Shown piece after piece: positions 1 through 6,279 of a DNA stretch of 7,186 nucleotides. The stretch spans positions 1-7,186 of the forward strand of contig JAJXUS010000098.1 in assembly GCA_021782675.1 (NCBI GenBank), in the 5' to 3' direction. The stretch's first letter is position 1. The number at the start of each line of letters is the position of its first letter. Made by a program: the position numbers and the translations under genes. This stretch comes from Acidobacteriota bacterium (GTDB lineage Bacteria > Acidobacteriota > Terriglobia > Terriglobales > Acidobacteriaceae). The notes beneath the pieces were generated by a model that had not been told where the DNA came from, did not search any database, and was given only the letters and a program-made list of their open reading frames with translations.

Positions 1-536
1 AACGTCCGTCCATTGCGCGGGTCGCGGACAAGATCCACGCCTCCGCCGAGTGTCATATCGAAACCCTGGGCGCGCAGTTCCTGGCCGATCACCGTGCCGT
101 ATGAGCAAGCGGATTTGGTATCCCAACTGGAGGCAGCGCCCAGGTTTGAGGGCATGGCGGTCGAATAGCGGCCGTTCGCCCCACTCCCGCGAACCCCGTA
201 GGCCGCATCGCTCATGATGAGTGGGGGAATTCCCAACCGCGGAACACCCTGGACGTACCCTGCGCCGCCGTTTGCAAGAGCCGTCAGGGGCATGGACCAC
301 TGGGGAACGCCAGGCATTCCATTGCCGTGCAACAGCGCCAGCTTTTCATTGAGCGTCATCTGCTTCAGAACCATCTCGGCGCGCTGCTCCGGGGGCAGCT
401 TCGGATTCATCCACGGGCGATCCGCCGCCGCTTGTGCGCGGGGGGTGGCTTGTGCCTTCAGATGTACGGGGGCTGCCGCGATCAGGGCAGCTATGAAGAG
501 CAGAAAAAACCGCGAAGAGAAGGGGCGAATCTGCAT
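1..536 (-). CDS. Exported glycoside hydrolase family 3 beta-glycosidase (N-terminal part; runs off the window)
   Basis: Likely hydrolyses terminal beta-linked glucose or xylose from oligosaccharides in the periplasm or outside the cell. Only the first 178 residues are present; the gene continues past position 1. Residues 1-30 look like a signal peptide: a short basic start (MQIRPFSSR), a hydrophobic core (FFLLFIAALIAAA) and a possible cleavage site after KAQA. A GH3 N-terminal TIM barrel follows: the PEQRAEMVLKQMTLNEK segment near 50-66, then IPPLIMSDAAYGVRG near 105-119, and GGGVDLVRDPRNGR near 164-177. The last matches the family's 'GVDIARDPRWGR' block. The catalytic Asp and Glu lie downstream and are not visible. 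The ATG at 536 is the only early in-frame start; a GGAGG sits only 3 nt upstream, a shorter spacing than usual. It lies 154 bp downstream of the isochorismatase-like gene on the same strand, so co-transcription is possible. The family is secure; beta-glucosidase versus beta-xylosidase is not. Confidence 0.93.
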   Translation of the reverse strand, partial: MQIRPFSSRFFLLFIAALIAAAPVHLKAQATPRAQAAADRPWMNPKLPPEQRAEMVLKQMTLNEKLALLHGNGMPGVPQWSMPLTALANGGAGYVQGVPRLGIPPLIMSDAAYGVRGSGANGRYSTAMPSNLGAASSWDTKSACSYGTVIGQELRAQGFDMTLGGGVDLVRDPRNGRT

Positions 537-690
537 ATTCCTCCAAAGCCGGTATGGATACGAATTGTTCCGTGAGCCAGGGATGCGAAACCCTCGGATA
601 TTTCAGCAGCCTGTATGATACGGCCTCCGGCGGCGCTGATGTAGATCGCAGACGGCACGATCCGCTGCGGGCTCGGGAGGGCGCCGGAGC
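537..690. other. Intergenic gap between the hydrolase and the GH3 gene
   Basis: A 154-bp gap on the minus-strand side separates the isochorismatase-like stop from the GH3 start. I see no convincing sigma70 promoter. No clean terminator follows the hydrolase gene; there are only GC-rich imperfect repeats such as CTCCGGCGGCGC near 630 and GCGCCGGAG near 681. This leaves read-through from the hydrolase gene into the GH3 gene open. Confidence 0.4.
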
Positions 691-1260
691 TCAGACCAGA
701 GCTTCCAGCACCTGTTGCGTGGTGCGAACTCGCGACAACCGAGGAAAGATCATTTTGAAGGCGAATTGCTGCATTTCAGACGAGAACGTGCTGCAGGCGT
801 CCTCTACCGTTACAAAGGAAAACCCCAGTCCCGTGCCCTGGCGCAGTGTGCTTTCAACACCAATGTTGGTCGAGATCCCGGCCAGTACAACGGTGTCAAT
901 CCCGCGAGTCCGCAGCTCCTGCTCGAGCGCTGTCTGAGCAAATGCGCCCCAGTGGCGCTTGCTGATCAGTAAATCTCCGCTTTTCATGCCGGCTGCATCG
1001 GCGATCTCGCCAGCGCCAGCAGGCAGTTCTCTTGGAAAGCTCATGGCTTCATCGACCGGGAGCGACAGGAACTGATCGAGTGAAACCCGCACGTAAACCA
1101 CCGTGCCGCCTTTGTCCCGGAAGGCCTGGGCCATTGTGCGGCACCGATACGCAACATCGGCGGCGGTGTATGGCTTGGTGTCGCGGCTCAGGATTGCATT
1201 CTGCAGGTCGATCAAAATCAGCGCGGTGGTTTTGGCGTTCAATTTCAGATCGGTACTCAT
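691..1260 (-). CDS. Isochorismatase-family (cysteine hydrolase fold) protein with Gly at the nucleophile position
   Basis: A 189-residue protein of the isochorismatase/nicotinamidase superfamily. It starts with the typical beta-strand and acidic residue TTALILIDLQNAIL (catalytic Asp18), then VVYVRVS near 54-60, and ISKRHWGAF with the conserved Lys101. The third triad position, normally Cys in a 'T-x-x-C-V' motif, reads GISTNIGVESTLR, so Gly134 stands where the nucleophile should be. The codon is GGT, in frame, with no sign of frameshift. True isochorismatases such as EntB and PhzD also lack this Cys, and I recall many uncharacterised hydrolases with a similar STNIGVEST motif, so the protein is probably functional but not a thiol-dependent amidase. 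It has no signal peptide and should be cytoplasmic. The ATG at 1260 is preferred over a GTG at 1377: the family core begins right after it, and the 39-residue extension lacks a ribosome site and covers an inverted repeat. The substrate is unknown. Confidence 0.88.
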   Translation of the reverse strand: MSTDLKLNAKTTALILIDLQNAILSRDTKPYTAADVAYRCRTMAQAFRDKGGTVVYVRVSLDQFLSLPVDEAMSFPRELPAGAGEIADAAGMKSGDLLISKRHWGAFAQTALEQELRTRGIDTVVLAGISTNIGVESTLRQGTGLGFSFVTVEDACSTFSSEMQQFAFKMIFPRLSRVRTTQQVLEALV

Positions 1261-1274
1261 TTTTTTCGCCCCGT

Positions 1275-1306
1275 TCAGGAATACGAGGATCGTCTCATAT
1301 TCCTGA
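1275..1306. repeat. 32-bp interrupted inverted repeat upstream of the isochorismatase-like gene
   Basis: Arms TCAGGAATA (1275-1283) and TATTCCTGA (1298-1306) are exact reverse complements. After one mismatched pair the dyad continues inward with GAG (1285-1287) pairing CTC (1294-1296), leaving a 6-nt centre. It ends 14 nt before the hydrolase start on the minus strand, next to a weak GGGGCG ribosome-site candidate (1267-1272). It is therefore placed to act as a repressor operator or as an mRNA hairpin near the ribosome site. The dyad is directly visible; the role is inferred. Confidence 0.6.
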
Positions 1307-1594
1307 TCCAGTCGAACAGGAGGGATCCCCTCAGGTCCGTTCCAAGGTGCGCCGATCTCCACAGCAACACAGTTCACCAGGCGGAGATTGGGTGCCGATT
1401 GACCTCGCTGGCGGCGCGCGCCGGGAAACGCGAATGGTACGCTGCTGATTGTGTGTCAAACGTCCCAGCTTGATAGCAATGGGAAACTTCCCGCGCGGCT
1501 CGCCGAAGGCCGGAACTTCAAAACGCACCATCCTCCTATATGGCGACAGTTTCTTCGTAAGGTGACGTGCATTCGACCCATAAAACTTTCCCCC

Positions 1595-1601
1595 AAAGGA
1601 G
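1595..1601 (+). promoter_or_regulatory. Ribosome binding site that fixes the GH31 start
   Basis: AAAGGAG lies 8 nt ahead of the ATG at 1610. It selects that start over the upstream in-frame GTG at 1451, which has no ribosome site. It also leaves a normal signal peptide at the new N-terminus. Confidence 0.8.
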
Positions 1602-1609
1602 CCTCTGGA

Positions 1610-4030
1610 ATGAGCAAACGCACACCCGCAGAGCAGCGCAGCAAGTCCATCGCGAAGCTCTCCCTGACTGCGGCAATCCTCCTGACAACAAGCCTTCCGC
1701 TTCTGGCGCAGAACGTGCGTGGCACCCGCATTCGACCAATCTCCAATGGTGTTGAGGTGACGGAGAACTCGTCGATCCTGGATGTGACGATTGTCGAAAA
1801 CAATGTTGTCCGTCTCTATGCGCGGCCGGATGGCGTATCGTCTCCCCGCACGCTGGTCCTTGATCCCAGCTACCGTCCACCGTCGTCGGTGAGCATTTCC
1901 CGGCAGAGTGATGGCTATGTGATCCACAGCGCGGATGTGACAGTGCGGGTGCGTGGAGGCGCCCGCTGCGATGTTTCAGTGTCAGATCGTGAGGGGCACC
2001 GCATTCTTGAGGCTGAAGATGTGCTGCGCCACGCCGGCCAGCACGAGTTGCTGGCGGCCCATGCACCCACCGATACCTTTTACGGACTGCATGGCATCGG
2101 CCTGCACGACACGACGGCCGGCCTGATACACGACACTGGCGGCCAGGTCCGCGCTGGAATTCAGGGCGAGAGCGGCGGTCCGTTTGTCTTTACAACCCGC
2201 TATGGGCTTCTGATCGACTCTGAGGCCGGAGATTTCCGGATAACACCCACGAACCTTGACTTTGAGGGTGATTCGCGCCCGGATCTGGAAGCCTTTATCG
2301 CCGTCGGTCCTCCGTTGACAACCATGGCCAATCTGTCCCGCCTGGTGGGGCCGCCACCGCTGCCGCCAAAATGGACGCTGGGATTTCTTAATAGTCAGTG
2401 GGGCTCCACGCAGCGGGAGGTCGAAGACATCGTTGCCAAATATCGCCAACGGCAGATTCCCATCGATGGCTTCATTCTGGATTTCGACTGGAAGGCGTGG
2501 GGTGAAGATAACTACGGAGAGTGGCGCTGGAACAGTACTTCCGGCCCGGGCAATGTCGCGCCGGACAAATTTCCTGATGGAGCCTCAGGCATCTTCGCCA
2601 GGCGCATGCAAAAGGAAGGCGTGAAGCTTGCGGGCATCCTGAAGCCGCGCATTCTGCTGACCGTAGCGAACAGCACAACGCAGCCAACCATGGCAGCAGC
2701 CTACGCCACCGAGCACCACCTCTGGTATCCGGGCGAACCGCCAATGCCCGATTACTTCTCCGGCCGGATGGCGAAGGACCTCGACTTCAATTCGCCACAG
2801 ACGCGCGACTGGTACTGGCAGCATCTGTTGCCGTCGTTCCATGCCGGCATGGTGGCATGGTGGAACGATGAAGCAGACATCTCCGGCACCACCGTCTTCA
2901 ACAACTTTCAGTTTCTAAATATGGGACGCATGCTCTACACCGGGCAGCGGGCGGACTCGAACCTCCGCGTGTGGTCAATCAATCGGGCATTCTTCCTGGG
3001 CGCCAGCCGCTATGGCTATGCGGGATGGTCCGGTGACATCCATACAGGTTTTCCCACCATGGCATTTCAGCGCATCCGCATGCTGGCCGCTCTGGACACG
3101 GGAGAGTTTCACTGGAGCATGGACACCGGCGGCTTCAACGGTCATCCAACGCCGGAGAACTATGCCCGGTGGATGGAATTCGCCGCGTTCGTCCCCATCA
3201 TGCGCGTGCACGGCGATCTGCATGAAAAGCGGCAACCGTGGGTATATGGGCCGGTGGCGGAGGCCGCCGCGAAGAACGCAATCGATCTGCGCTACTCACT
3301 GCTTCCTTACATTTATTCCTATGAGCGGCAAGGTACCGAAGGCAATGTCGGTCTTGTCCGCCCGCTATTCTGGCAGTTTCCGCAGGATAAGAAGGCTGCC
3401 ACGCAGACCTCCGAATGGATGTTCGGAGACGCGCTGCTGGTCTCGCCGGTTGTGACGAAGGGTGCGACGGAACAGACGGTCTATCTGCCCGGCGGGGAAT
3501 GGATGAATTACGCGACCGGCCAGCATTATCGCGGCCATCAGACAGTCCAGGTGCCGGTGGACGCCTCCACCTGGAAAGACGTTCCTCTCTTCGTACGCAG
3601 CGGCTCGATCCTGGCAACCCAGCCGGTGGAGCAGTATGTCGGGCAGCAGGCGATTCGCCAGATCACGCTCGATATCTTTCCCGATGCTTCAGCGGCGCAT
3701 TTTCTGATCTATGACGACGATGGGACAACCTACGCGTATGAACGCGGCCAGTATCTTCGCCAGCCGATGAGCGCAGTCCGCCGCGGAGCGACGACCATTG
3801 TCACGCTGGACGACGCGACCGGGCAGTATTCCGGTGCGCTGACGAGCTACCTGCTGCGCATCCACAGCACCGCTCGGAACGTGCAGAGGAATGGCAAACC
3901 GCTTTCTCGCCAGCAAGCATCCGCAACGCCGGCGGTAGATGAATGGAGCTCGACCCACGACCGGTTTGGCCCGGTCGTTCTGGTTCGCGTACGCGCAGGC
4001 GGCGCACGGAGCGTCTTCACCCTCCGATAG
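1610..4030 (+). CDS. Exported glycoside hydrolase family 31 alpha-glycosidase (alpha-glucosidase or alpha-xylosidase)
   Basis: An 806-residue enzyme expected to release alpha-linked glucose or xylose from glycans outside the cytoplasm. Residues 1-34 form a signal peptide with a basic start, the core LTAAILLTTSLPLL and a probable cleavage near LAQ. Residues 35-245 are the N-terminal beta-sandwich, including DTFYGLHGIG. The TIM barrel starts at PPLPPKWTLGFLNSQWGS (about 249-266). IDGFILDFDWKAWG (285-298) is the typical substrate-pocket strand. The likely nucleophile is Asp420 in AWWNDEADIS and the likely acid/base is Asp476 in AGWSGD; WSMDTGGF (502-509) is the family's conserved loop. Residues from about 605 form C-terminal beta domains: VSPVVTKGATEQTVYLPGG, LFVRSGSIL, then a DUF5110-like end with FLIYDDDGTTYAYERG. 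The length is normal for the family and both catalytic acids are present. The substrate cannot be set from sequence; pairing with GH3 would suit xyloglucan or mixed oligosaccharides. The upstream GTG at 1451 is rejected. Confidence 0.93.
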   Translation: MSKRTPAEQRSKSIAKLSLTAAILLTTSLPLLAQNVRGTRIRPISNGVEVTENSSILDVTIVENNVVRLYARPDGVSSPRTLVLDPSYRPPSSVSISRQSDGYVIHSADVTVRVRGGARCDVSVSDREGHRILEAEDVLRHAGQHELLAAHAPTDTFYGLHGIGLHDTTAGLIHDTGGQVRAGIQGESGGPFVFTTRYGLLIDSEAGDFRITPTNLDFEGDSRPDLEAFIAVGPPLTTMANLSRLVGPPPLPPKWTLGFLNSQWGSTQREVEDIVAKYRQRQIPIDGFILDFDWKAWGEDNYGEWRWNSTSGPGNVAPDKFPDGASGIFARRMQKEGVKLAGILKPRILLTVANSTTQPTMAAAYATEHHLWYPGEPPMPDYFSGRMAKDLDFNSPQTRDWYWQHLLPSFHAGMVAWWNDEADISGTTVFNNFQFLNMGRMLYTGQRADSNLRVWSINRAFFLGASRYGYAGWSGDIHTGFPTMAFQRIRMLAALDTGEFHWSMDTGGFNGHPTPENYARWMEFAAFVPIMRVHGDLHEKRQPWVYGPVAEAAAKNAIDLRYSLLPYIYSYERQGTEGNVGLVRPLFWQFPQDKKAATQTSEWMFGDALLVSPVVTKGATEQTVYLPGGEWMNYATGQHYRGHQTVQVPVDASTWKDVPLFVRSGSILATQPVEQYVGQQAIRQITLDIFPDASAAHFLIYDDDGTTYAYERGQYLRQPMSAVRRGATTIVTLDDATGQYSGALTSYLLRIHSTARNVQRNGKPLSRQQASATPAVDEWSSTHDRFGPVVLVRVRAGGARSVFTLR

Positions 4031-4057
4031 TCAATCGGGTCGACCCCTTTCAAGTCC

Positions 4058-4086
4058 AAAAAGACGCGCTGCGGCGCGTCTTTTTT
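4058..4086 (+). terminator. Intrinsic terminator after the GH31 gene
   Basis: A perfect 12-bp stem, AAAAAGACGCGC (4058-4069) with GCGCGTCTTTTT (4074-4085), closes a TGCG loop and ends in a run of six T. It starts 27 nt after the GH31 stop. The A-run on the 5' side could also make it work in reverse, but no minus-strand gene faces it here. It separates the glycosidase unit from the respiratory operon, so the latter needs its own promoter. Confidence 0.93.
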
Positions 4087-4158
4087 CTGCGCGACGCCCG
4101 CGACTGGTCATCAGTTATCAAGGCTCTGGATCCCTGAAATGGCTCTCCGGGGGGTTAT

Positions 4159-4180
4159 CGAAGCAGATGTTAATGCTTCG
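4159..4180. repeat. 22-bp inverted repeat in the control region
   Basis: CGAAGCA (4159-4165) and TGCTTCG (4174-4180) are exact reverse complements around the 8-nt AT-rich centre gatgttaa. The dyad ends 3 nt before the CRP/FNR-type site. The size suits a dimeric regulator; a transcript hairpin is the alternative. No named regulator can be assigned. Confidence 0.5.
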
Positions 4181-4183
4181 GGC

Positions 4184-4199
4184 TGTGATGGCTGTCACA
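4184..4199. promoter_or_regulatory. Candidate CRP/FNR-family binding site
   Basis: TGTGATGGCTGTCACA has the two perfect half-sites TGTGA and TCACA with the 6-bp spacing of the classic CRP consensus, and differs from TGTGAT-N4-ATCACA at one inner base. It lies about 175 bp upstream of the porin-cytochrome start, in the only region that can hold the operon's promoter. CRP/FNR-type proteins commonly control respiratory genes. That the host has such a regulator with this specificity is inferred. Confidence 0.55.
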
Positions 4200-4374
4200 T
4201 CCATTACAGGTACGCGTCACTTGCTCCTGTGCCTGGTGCGGCGATGCTGACATTGTCGCCAGGAGAAGGAACGTGGGAAATCGGGTTGGGCCGGACGCTG
4301 GAAAACGTGATCGTGCAGGTTGCAGTATCCGAAAAAGGTGGCGCTCTTGCCGATAGGGGGTTCTGCGGATATCG

Positions 4375-5673
4375 ATGACACTCCTGTCAGTTCTCATCAC
4401 CTCAGGCCGCGTGTGGGCCGTCCCGAGCTTTGCGCGGCAGACCGGCCTGAGCTGCAACGTTTGTCATTCCAACCCGCCGGAATTGACGGCATTCGGCCGC
4501 AAGTTCAAGCTGGACGGCTATGTTCTTACGGACATGACGGCTCGGGACAAGGTCGGCAACCGCCGCGATCTTCTGTTGTCAAAATACATTCCGCTGTCCG
4601 CGATGATCCTCTTGTCCGACAGTGCGTACCAGGCCAATCAACCGCAAACGCAGAACGGAACCGCGGGATTTCCGCAGCAGTTGAGCCTGTTTCTGGCGGG
4701 GGCCTTCGCGTCAAAATTTGGCGCGCTGGCGCAGATCACGTACACGCACGTGAACGACCACTTCGGCATGGACAATAGCGATCTGCGCTACGCGGACCAG
4801 ACGAAGCTTTTTGGAAAAGACTTCCGGTACGGTATTGACCTAAACAACAATCCAACTGTTGAGGATGTCTGGAACAGTACGCCGGCCTGGGGATTTCCGT
4901 GGATATCGAGCAGCTCGTCGGTCGGCCCGATCGCGGCGCCCATCATCGCCGGCGCTCTGGCGCAGGATGTCGCGGGCCTGGGCGCATATGGGTTCTGGAA
5001 TCAGCATCTCTACTCCGACATAACGCTCTACCGGTCGGAACATGCGGGTGCTCCCACGCCGATCAATGGTTCTGGCGCGGCTTACAACATCAGCATCGCT
5101 GCGCCTTACTGGCGGGATGCCTGGCAGCAGACATGGGGCGATAACTATCTCGAGGTCGGCACGTATGGCATCTACGTCAGCTCCTACCCCGGAGCGATCA
5201 GCGGCCCGCAGGATCACTACCTGGATCCATCGATCGATTTCCAGTACGAGCGGCCCTTTGGCCCCAACCTGCTCGATGCTCACGGAACGTGGATCCATCA
5301 GGCGACGACGCTGACAGCAACACACGCTGCTGGCGGATCTGCCAATCTGCATGATTCCCTGAATAACTTCCGGCTGGACAGCACCTACCATCTACGCGGG
5401 AAATATGAGTTCACTGGTGCGCTGTTTCGTACAAGCGGCACTACGGATGCGCTGCTCTATGCTCCGGCGCCGGTAACAGGCAGCAACAACGGCAGCCCGC
5501 AAAACAGCGGCTATATCGCCCAGGTGGGATACTGGCCCGTACAAAATATCGACATAAATCTCTCCTACACCGGGTACACGCGATTCAACGGCGCCGGCAA
5601 CAACTATGACGGGGCCGGTCGGAACGCCTCCGACAACAACGTTCTGTACATGGCACTCTGGCTCAACTTTTAG
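4375..5673 (+). CDS. Cyc2-like fused monoheme cytochrome c / outer-membrane beta-barrel porin
   Basis: A 432-residue exported protein with one c-type heme site, CNVCH (Cys27, Cys30, His31), in the context VPSFARQTGLSCNVCH, then PELTAFGRKFKLDGY. From memory, this block resembles the heme segment of Cyc2, the outer-membrane Fe(II)-oxidising cytochrome-porin, and of related proteins annotated only as 'cytochrome C'. The rest (about 60-432) alternates polar and hydrophobic residues with many Tyr, Trp, Asn and Gly. It ends NNVLYMALWLNF, a typical outer-membrane barrel C-terminus with terminal Phe. The length is somewhat below the roughly 480 residues of Cyc2. The likely role is passing electrons across the outer membrane. 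The start is doubtful: the ATG at 4375 gives a signal peptide of only about 15 residues (MTLLSVLITSGRVWA) with no basic n-region and a weak ribosome site, so an upstream start broken by a frameshift is possible. It is first in an operon with the Rieske and cytochrome b genes; the gap to the next start is 26 nt. The fold call is strong; the iron-oxidation role is inference. Confidence 0.85.
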   Translation: MTLLSVLITSGRVWAVPSFARQTGLSCNVCHSNPPELTAFGRKFKLDGYVLTDMTARDKVGNRRDLLLSKYIPLSAMILLSDSAYQANQPQTQNGTAGFPQQLSLFLAGAFASKFGALAQITYTHVNDHFGMDNSDLRYADQTKLFGKDFRYGIDLNNNPTVEDVWNSTPAWGFPWISSSSSVGPIAAPIIAGALAQDVAGLGAYGFWNQHLYSDITLYRSEHAGAPTPINGSGAAYNISIAAPYWRDAWQQTWGDNYLEVGTYGIYVSSYPGAISGPQDHYLDPSIDFQYERPFGPNLLDAHGTWIHQATTLTATHAAGGSANLHDSLNNFRLDSTYHLRGKYEFTGALFRTSGTTDALLYAPAPVTGSNNGSPQNSGYIAQVGYWPVQNIDINLSYTGYTRFNGAGNNYDGAGRNASDNNVLYMALWLNF

Positions 5674-5699
5674 GAAGGGAATCGCTCAAGGAGCCATCA

Positions 5700-6254
5700 A
5701 TGTCTCAGCAGACCCCCGCAGTCTCAAAGCCGGAACCCGAGGTGACGCGCCGCTCGTTTTTTCTTGCCCTGTTTGGAATAGGAAGCGTGGGCATGGGCGC
5801 GTTGCTGGCGGTGCCGGTGCTGCGATATGTGCTATATCCTCTGACCGCCCAGCGCGGGAGCGCTGGATGGTCGGTAGTGGGCAACATCAGCGATCTGAAG
5901 GCGGAGCTGGCGAGCGGTCAGCCGGTACGGCGCACGATCGACTTCCAGCAGATGGACGGCTGGCGGCAGGAGGATTCCGCACAAGCTGTCTACGTCACCC
6001 AGGCGGGTGACGGCAAGCTGCGCGTGCTCTCTGCGATCTGTCCACACCTTGGCTGCAGCGTTTCCTGGCAAAAGACACAGGACGAATTTGTCTGTCCGTG
6101 CCATGGAGGCCGGTTCGCAGCAACAGGACGCCATCTGAGCGGACCGCCGCCCCGCGGGATGGATTCGCTGCAGTACAAGGTTGAAGGCGACCGCCTGCTG
6201 GTGCGATTCCAGTACTTCCGCTCCAATGTTCCTAACAAAGAACCCCTCACCTAA
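5700..6254 (+). CDS. petA: Rieske [2Fe-2S] iron-sulfur protein of a cytochrome bc-type complex
   Basis: A 184-residue subunit that accepts an electron from quinol at the outer face of the inner membrane and passes it on to a c-type cytochrome. The N-terminus has a Tat-type twin-arginine motif, TRRSFF (16-21), followed by one membrane segment (about 20-47) that probably stays as an anchor. The cluster motifs are CPHLGC (114-119) and CPCHGG (132-137). By family knowledge Cys114, His116, Cys132 and His135 bind the cluster, and Cys119 and Cys134 form the stabilising disulfide; all six are present. The GPPPRGMDSLQYKVEGDRL tail (148-166) is also typical. AAGGAG lies 6 nt before the ATG. The gene starts 26 nt after the porin-cytochrome stop and ends 25 nt before the cytochrome b start. 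The symbol follows bc1 usage; the b6f name would be petC and the Bacillus name qcrA. Confidence 0.96.
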   Translation: MSQQTPAVSKPEPEVTRRSFFLALFGIGSVGMGALLAVPVLRYVLYPLTAQRGSAGWSVVGNISDLKAELASGQPVRRTIDFQQMDGWRQEDSAQAVYVTQAGDGKLRVLSAICPHLGCSVSWQKTQDEFVCPCHGGRFAATGRHLSGPPPRGMDSLQYKVEGDRLLVRFQYFRSNVPNKEPLT

Positions 6255-6279
6255 GCTCTGACGACAAAGGCAGGCCAAC

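Larger units (their letters stand above)
1261..1609. other. Divergent intergenic region between the isochorismatase-like gene and the GH31 gene
   Basis: This 349-bp region separates genes transcribed away from each other, so it should hold both promoters. Besides the 32-bp dyad at 1275-1306 it contains the palindrome GGGAAACTTCCC at 1481-1492. A weak promoter-like pair on the plus strand is TTGTGT at 1449-1454 and GATAGC at 1472-1477, 17 nt apart; the -10 matches poorly, so I do not call it. Open frames through the region on either strand lack ribosome sites and recognisable families. No RNA gene or mobile element is visible. Confidence 0.45.
4087..4374 (+). other. Control region of the respiratory operon
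   Basis: About 290 bp between the terminator and the porin-cytochrome start. It holds two adjacent dyads (4159-4180 and 4184-4199). Farther down, AGGAG (4261-4265) lies 7 nt before a GTG at 4273 that is in frame with the porin-cytochrome; translation from there would stop after 27 codons at the TAG at 4354-4356, so this may be a leader peptide or a broken N-terminus. A run of five G (4356-4360) follows. I see no clear -35/-10 pair. Open frames here have no family match that I recognise. Confidence 0.5.

Noticed and set aside
1261..1377. 39-residue extension of the isochorismatase-like protein from a GTG at 1377
   Set aside because: There is no ribosome site, it crosses the 32-bp inverted repeat, and the family core starts just after the ATG at 1260.
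1451..1609. N-terminal extension of the GH31 gene from a GTG at 1451
   Set aside because: It lacks a ribosome site and would bury the signal peptide behind 53 residues; the ATG at 1610 has AAAGGAG at good spacing.
1331..1927. 198-codon open frame on the minus strand across the intergenic region and the GH31 5' end
   Set aside because: It is mostly antisense to the GH31 signal peptide and N-terminal domain, with no recognised family.
4139..4378. A 79-codon open frame containing a CDGCH heme-like motif, with its stop overlapping the porin-cytochrome ATG
   Set aside because: The CDGCH codons fall within the CRP/FNR-type palindrome and so may be an accident of that dyad. There is no signal peptide, no ribosome site and no family resemblance. 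The ATGA overlap alone is not enough.
4840..5391. 183-codon open frame antisense to the porin-cytochrome
   Set aside because: It is Arg-rich shadow sequence without domains; the plus-strand frame has a heme motif and a barrel C-terminus.
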